In this document: positions 58,625-64,000 of the stretch, one piece after another | Layout: each line of letters opens with the position of its first letter | Numbering within the stretch: the stretch's first letter is position 1 | From: Rhypophila decipiens | Taxonomy: Eukaryota; Ascomycota; Sordariomycetes; Sordariales; Naviculisporaceae | Assembly (NCBI GenBank): GCA_033297075.1 | Contig: MU858089.1 | Coordinates: 174,380-238,379, forward strand | Length of the DNA: 64,000 nt | Reading direction: 5' to 3' | Notes under the pieces: generated by a model | Told to the model about the DNA's origin: nothing | What the model saw: only the letters and a program-made list of their open reading frames with translations | Databases searched by the model: none | Translations under genes and position numbers: made by a program

Positions 58625-60814
58625 GTTGGGTGGTTGTTGTTTGTTTGTTAGGTTGTGGTGGTGGTTGTGTAGTGTAGTGTGTGAGTGTGAGTGTCTTGCT
58701 TGGTTTGTTTGTTTGTATGATGGTGAGATAAATAAAAGAGGAATCGGTCTTGGGGAGAGAGGCAGTTCTTATATACAGGTGAGGAGGAGAAACATAACGT
58801 CACAGTTTCCTAGTCTCATCCAGTCAGGGACACGCGGTGTGCCCAACAGTGCCAACGTAACTGTTTCATGACCTTGGTTCGATCATCTGATTCTGGATAT
58901 TCCGTTGAAAGCGGCTTTCTGGTAGGAGGTGAACACCGGGGCACGTGTAAGTGGCCTCTTACCTCATTGCCGTCGTCATAGCTATGCACATCAGATGGAG
59001 AATACGGGCTGGTACGTGGACTGAAAGCGGCCAAGCCAAAGAAGCCGAAACCCCCGCCAACCAAGTCCGCTTTTCCGTGCCGTCCACTTCCAACTCCAGG
59101 CCCCATCAAGCCCCGTCTCTCACAAGGCAAAAATCTATGTTTGTACTTGGCACTGTTCGCAGCCTGGCGGAAGAAGGGACATAGCAAATGTACAGTGCAC
59201 ACAGTGTCATCCATCCAACCTTGGCAGGCTACCAATCAGATTGCAGTTTCACGCGGAGGCTCATCGGGATTAGGATCCAATTGCCAGACGAGCTCCACGT
59301 GGCGACGTCATTCCAGCTGTTTTTACGGTGTGAGGTACCTGGCAGCGGGAGGAGAATGACCGCAAAAAGTACTTCGTACCCAATGCACTCAATCGGAACA
59401 AGTGAAACAAGACTATTGAAGAACCAATTTGCCTGCTGCTGTGCCTGTGTCATTAACGGAGCTTTTCCATGGAAAATAGATTCATTTCTCAAGGCAATTA
59501 AGGAATCCTCCGAATATGACGTTTGTAATTGAGATTATGAGAACTATCCGTAGGTCCCGTAGCAAGCGTCTTTAGAGGTCCAAGAACCTTGAAGGGCTCA
59601 GAGGGCACATTGATTGTACCTCAAACATACTACTTGTAGGTAGGAAGATGCCCGAGGTGTCCAAAGCGTCTCGAGAATGAAGTTGCTATCACGGAAGCAT
59701 AAGCAAATTCGGTGAAATTTGCCTTATTCGATCCAAGAGGCTCAACGGTCCGTCTCCAACCTTAGGTAGGAAGGGTCCATCGTGGCTTGCGTCAAAGACC
59801 TGTTGCCCATATGTGCTGGGACGGGAGTTGTGGTGGTGGTGTGGCGTAAGCTACCCCTGTTTCCCCGCAAACTGTTGCCAAGAATGCACCAAAAACTCAA
59901 CGTCATCGGTCCCCACAGTGCCTTCCTTGCAGATCATCTCCAATGACGCACTGAGTGGGCTGCCCGGATGACCTGTGAGGTAACAGAAGATATTTTGGTC
60001 TAGCACCAGCCTTTTTCTGGCTCGGAAGAATATCTGAGCTTAGCTTCAAACAGTTAGAATATCGTCTGGGCTGTATTACTTGCAGTAGTGAACCCAGATG
60101 GCTCTGGCAATCACGCAGCCCTGAATACCACATCCGTGGACGGGGAACACAAGATCGGTGCTCCGAAAGCTTGGCGATATCTCTCAACCACAATGAAGCT
60201 CCTACGTTGACATGATTACGAGAGCCGCGAATTTCGTAGACAATATGGCTGCTAGGAAAGAAAAAGCCTTATACAGATCAGCAAACCTTGACTCAACAAG
60301 ATGAACCGGCATCTAAAACTATCCTCACAATCTTCAGTTAAGACCATTGCTCTTTTTGATCGGGGCAATCAGCAAGGAGAACATGGTAATATCACTGCAA
60401 TAAGGCAGGACGTGGCTCAGACTGTAACCAATCAATTCGTGGTATTGATAAGTGGAAAGAATTAGTGCCAGCGCGACTGGCTAGGTATTAGAGTACAGAT
60501 AAAGAAACCTCCTTCAGTATCACCCAGCGCCAGGCTTGCCCATTCTGTTGATAACCAAACAAGGAACGCCCACCAGGAGAAAATATCAAGTTTGAACTGC
60601 GAGAATGGGTACAAGATTGGGTGGATAGCATTCTCGGCATTCTCGATGACTTGACGTGATCGTTGTCCAAGGGCTCCAAAGAAAATAAATGCAAAAAAGG
60701 GGGTATCAAGTTCAGAAGAGGTCGTAAGTTCAGCAGCGGTAGGAAGGCATCATTGCGGTCCAGTATTTTAAGGGCTGGAAAAGCTTGATAAGCGGAGTCG
60801 GTGTGGTTCGGTCT
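58625..60814. other. Intergenic region between LEA-like and MARVEL genes
   Basis: Upstream region of the LEA-like gene, starting with a GTTTGTTT/GGTTGT-rich leader complement, and downstream region of the MARVEL gene. A CACGTG hexamer occurs near 58942. No other gene was recognised. Confidence 0.4.
58769..58775 (-). promoter_or_regulatory. Putative TATA box of the LEA-like gene
   Basis: TATATAA on the minus strand, about 145 bases before the ATG and upstream of a CA-rich leader, as in strongly inducible fungal genes. Confidence 0.4.
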
Positions 60815-61433
60815 TTAGACGCGAGAGCGATACCAGCGGCGGCGGCGGTAGGTGCCAGTGGTGTCGACCGGTGTGGTATGGCGGCGGACCCACCAAATTC
60901 TGTTCAATCGGTTAGCAAAGTCGATCCCTTCTCCGTTTACTATTAATGAAAAGAAAAAGACATACCCAATCAATGCGCTGACGAGCCAGCAAATGGCGCT
61001 CAAGAACGCAAACGCAACATTGGCCTTCCACTCGGAGCAAGTGGCTGTGCCGTCGAGCGAGATTCCGCTCCAGTTGAAGACATATCTACTTCATTGTCAG
61101 TAATCGACTAGCCAAGCCATCACTCAGGAAGAACACTTACCCGCAAGAGCCGTTCAACCATGAGACCATGAGACCAAAAGACACAAACCACATGATCGAC
61201 ATGAGGAAATCGGCGGGCCAATGGATGAAGGACGAGCTGAATGGGAACAGCCAGATGAGAGCCAGGAGGATCGAGAGACCGGCAACGACCTCGGTGTAGA
61301 TGAATCGGCCATTATCCCAGGCGGAGGTACCCTCCGTGGCGTGGAGGTACTTGCCAGTAAGGCCGGCAACGATGGCGGCGAAAGCGATCTCCGCTACGCG
61401 GAAGATCATGGACACAACACTTGCGAGCACCAT
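60815..61433 (-). CDS. MARVEL-domain four-helix membrane protein
   Basis: Three exons, 61433..61141, 61085..60966 and 60899..60815 (donors GTAAGT and GTATGT; a GCTAAC branch site before the last acceptor), give 165 aa. Four transmembrane helices are visible: about 1-24 (MVLASVVSMIFRVAEIAFAA), 46-70 (VVAGLSILLALIWLF), 76-97 (ADFLMSIMWFVSFGLMVSWL) and 120-140 (VAFAFLSAICWLVSALIG). The loop before helix 4 carries NWSG and two Cys. The tail is very basic, with RRRRWYRSR at the end. The layout matches fungal MARVEL proteins such as Nce102-like and related eisosome or vesicle-membrane proteins of unknown exact function. The start at 61433 puts helix 1 at the N-terminus; an upstream in-frame ATG at 61460 would add nine polar residues. 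Confidence 0.82.
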
Positions 61434-64000
61434 TTTGGCGGTATTGTTGTGTTGGTTCAATTAAATTCGTTGATTGGGTGGGCGACAGGCGTAAGGTGAG
61501 TGAGTCGTGGCAGGACTTTCGTGCGAGCGATGGCTGACTGGACGGGGACAGGTTGAGGAGAAGAGAATAGGTTCACGATCAAGGGGAGCCAAAGAAGATA
61601 TATGTGTCACGGCAATGGGTGTGAATAAGGGACCACCGCCATCAACCAATCGTCAAGCCGAGAGGAATCATGAAAAAAATCAGGTTCGCTCTGTCCAAAG
61701 AAGCAGGTTGGTCAACCTTGCCAAAGCCTAGAAAGTTGGGCACATCTGACTTGGTTGCACAAGACACACCACATCACCAGCTACCGGTATTCTATCCTGT
61801 ATCCAGCCTTGACTGCGCCCAACCTCCACAAATCTTGCATGGCTGGAGTGTTGGTCGATAAGTGAGGAATACGGGGTACCGTCATAGGTCATCAGGTCGA
61901 GAAATTCCAAACGAAATCTTCGATATCCCATCGGCCAAGCCAGCTCGGCAAACGGCAATCTCATGATTCTAATGCCCTTGGGTTCTCAATCACTACACTT
62001 ATTTCGGTTAGTCGTTCGTTGAGGCGGGCTCCATATCCAGGGACCTGCCCTTAGCCACAGACTGCCAGGCTGGCTCCTGGAGAACTTCTAACAAGAACCG
62101 ACTCCACCGACGTCATCGGTCCCTGAAAGCGCCTCAGCAGGAAAGGGGAAAGAAAAACGCAAAGGAACGCCTGACCGGTCCCTGAGGCCAGTGAATGGGG
62201 CTGTGGGGGTAGAATGCCAAGATCGACTGATCGCTCATTCACGGGACTACCCCGAAGCGAGCCATGCCGCTTGGCCGCGTATACCCTTACCCTCCATGAT
62301 CTGAAAGGAAAGGATCGATCCACAATTGGTCGAAGGGAAAAAAGTCGTTTGAGAATCTTGTCGAACGAACATCGTTGAAGGTTGGTTGTTGTCGATCAAT
62401 TGGTGGACGGGTGTTTGACTTGGCAAGCACTTGTCAAAGATTACATCATGTGGCGGAACAGCTGACAGGCCATTGGCTGGGAATTGCCAAGCATTTCCAA
62501 TGTTACCTTCATCTTGGCGAATATGGTCAGTTTCAAGTCGCTAACCCGTTCAAGAAGATATAAAGTTGAGAATTTGAGAAGAGAATGGCGTGGTGAGAAT
62601 ATCCACACGAAAGGACCATACTCCTGAGAGCAGCTCCATTCTTGTTTTACGCGCTTCACCTCCCGCGAGAAGGCAAGGATCTGGATGACCGTGATAGTGA
62701 CCATGCCGCATTGCCGAGGCTTTTCAACGAAATGTGCGAGGCCATCCTATACGGAATAAAGAGGATTCTATCTGCAGCAAGTAGACGCAAGTGAAGCCGG
62801 ATCTGAATTTGCAACACAAGCCATGATATGACGGACTTCGAGCTTGGCTTCTTTCCGGCTCCAAGATGGCACTTCGAGCTGCCACCAGAACACCACCAGC
62901 CATCCCATCATGAACTCTCAAGCTGAAAGACAGGCCTGCCTGGGAATTTCTCATTTCTACAGGTCCGAAACATGATAAATGACTGGTTGACGAAATGGTG
63001 GTCGAGAAGCCCCCAGGCTGGTTCCATCGGCAGTAACAATGCTTCCCCGTCGTAAGTTTAAAACTGCCCTGACGACTTGGTTTTGACTACTCAACTCTCA
63101 TGGGGTTCTTCTGGGGTTCCTCGCCGACATCTCATGTCCGCTCGGCCGGCTTTTGCCTGGCCAGTGGGATCTGCTACAATATCCACGACAGGCACGCCTT
63201 CATCAAAACCCTCAATCCGAGATTACTGAACGAAGACGCTTCCGAGTTCATTTCGACTGCCGGAGCTAGCTTTCAGCGCTCACCAACTTGAAGTTGATGG
63301 CTCGGTGACGACAGGTTTTTACCGACTCACGTCAGCCACGCCACAAGGACACCTGTCAATGATTGCTTTATCCACGAAAGACCTGGTCACATTTTCAGTT
63401 CCAAAAGTCTCAATGCGTTCATGTTTGCGAATGTACGGTGATCAATGTGGCCATTGTTCAAGATCATGTCCTTGTGAGCCTTTGGTCCCAGCAAGTTAGG
63501 TAGCGATCTTGCACCACATTCCCCCAACCCGATATGTGGTGAGATTGGGACTGGGGCGGTCTACGAGTGTCTGCCGGCTCACGACCAATACCGGTAGCAT
63601 ATAGGCCGACGTGTATCATCGAGCCTACCATCCGGGAATAAGGCCATCTCGAAGCAATGCCCAGCCAAGGTACTGAACTAGCCGGAGTAAATCACGTTAT
63701 AGCCCAGGCATACTGCTATTGCTACTACGATATAAGTTAGGGCCCCGGGAAGTTAGCACCCCCTAGATCTTAGCATACCTTTAAGATCAAAAATCAAAGA
63801 TTATAATATAATTAACTAATTCTTTTTTTATATAACTATAAAAAAACTAAAAGAAATCCTCTATACTTCTAAATTACTTTTTTTATAATAATAATATTTC
63901 AATATTGTTTAACTGCGTACCGTTGACTGGCGTCACAAATAGATATAAGCCAGTCTTTTGGGGACTGTACTCTGTAGGCACTGCTTGCAGAGAACAGTAT
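61434..64000. other. Right-end intergenic region turning AT-rich
   Basis: No gene recognised. The first 2.3 kb is ordinary spacer with short frames. From about 63775 to 63910 the composition changes sharply to A/T (long ATAATA, TTTTTTATA and similar runs) before returning to mixed sequence. Confidence 0.5.
63775..63910. repeat. AT-rich tract, possible degraded repeat
   Basis: About 135 bases made almost only of A and T, directly preceded by a GC-rich piece (GGGCCCCGGGAAGTTAGC, about 63742-63760). TpA steps are frequent, as after repeat-induced point mutation, but the tract is short and no transposon sequence is recognisable. Confidence 0.4.

Noticed and set aside
1..64000. CRISPR array, bacterial operons, 5S rRNA or a secondary-metabolite cluster
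   Set aside because: Searched by eye on both strands. The window is eukaryotic, and no spaced identical repeats, 5S-like sequence, PKS/NRPS or tailoring genes were seen.

Overview
The window is nuclear DNA of a filamentous ascomycete (Pezizomycotina, most likely a Sordariomycete). The evidence is the short GT-AG introns (about 50-120 nt, some with a CTAAC-type branch point), Pezizomycotina-type proteins such as a PTC2-type phosphatase, ATG5, an Orm protein, a Zn2Cys6 regulator and an AXL2-like polarity protein, and two intron-bearing tRNA-Asp genes. Nothing looks bacterial or viral, and no gene cluster or island is evident. The species cannot be named from the sequence alone. Exon borders were chosen by hand from splice consensus and frame continuity; every multi-exon model below closes in frame.

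Layout. 1-963 (-): EFM6-type lysine methyltransferase, cut by the window edge. 1847-5425 (+): AXL2-like cadherin-fold membrane protein. 7558-9892 (+): PP2C phosphatase in seven exons. 11962-14217 (-): protein with five zinc knuckles, like Air1/2. 15664-20001 (-): 1427-aa disordered protein of unknown function with four copies of a short acidic-hydrophobic motif. 26136-30562 (-): 1451-aa repetitive secreted protein with a GPI-type tail. 31388-32108 (-): Orm sphingolipid regulator. 33755-33846 (+): tRNA-Asp with intron. 35277-36271 (+): ATG5. 37308-41172 (-): Zn2Cys6 transcription factor. 51509-52518 (-) and 53277-54985 (+): a divergent pair, an unknown nuclear-type protein and a CSA/Rad28-like WD40 protein. 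56821-56915 (-): second tRNA-Asp. 57526-58624 (-): LEA/hydrophilin-like repeat protein. 60815-61433 (-): MARVEL-domain membrane protein.

The genes are ordinary housekeeping, stress and surface genes and do not form one pathway. Intergenic spaces are long: 6.1 kb at 20-26 kb and 10.3 kb upstream of the Zn2Cys6 gene. I saw no convincing conserved coding sequence there.

The most interesting unexplained structure is a pair of small non-coding inverted-repeat elements. One (10952-11121) has perfect 18-bp ends and a perfect 8-bp target duplication. The other (25458-25780) has about 47-bp imperfect ends of unrelated sequence. Both are filled with the same roughly 22-nt tandem unit built around AGGCATTTATTC. 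They look like an undescribed class of MITE-like elements sharing one internal minisatellite. The right edge of the window runs into an AT-rich tract that may be a RIP-degraded repeat.
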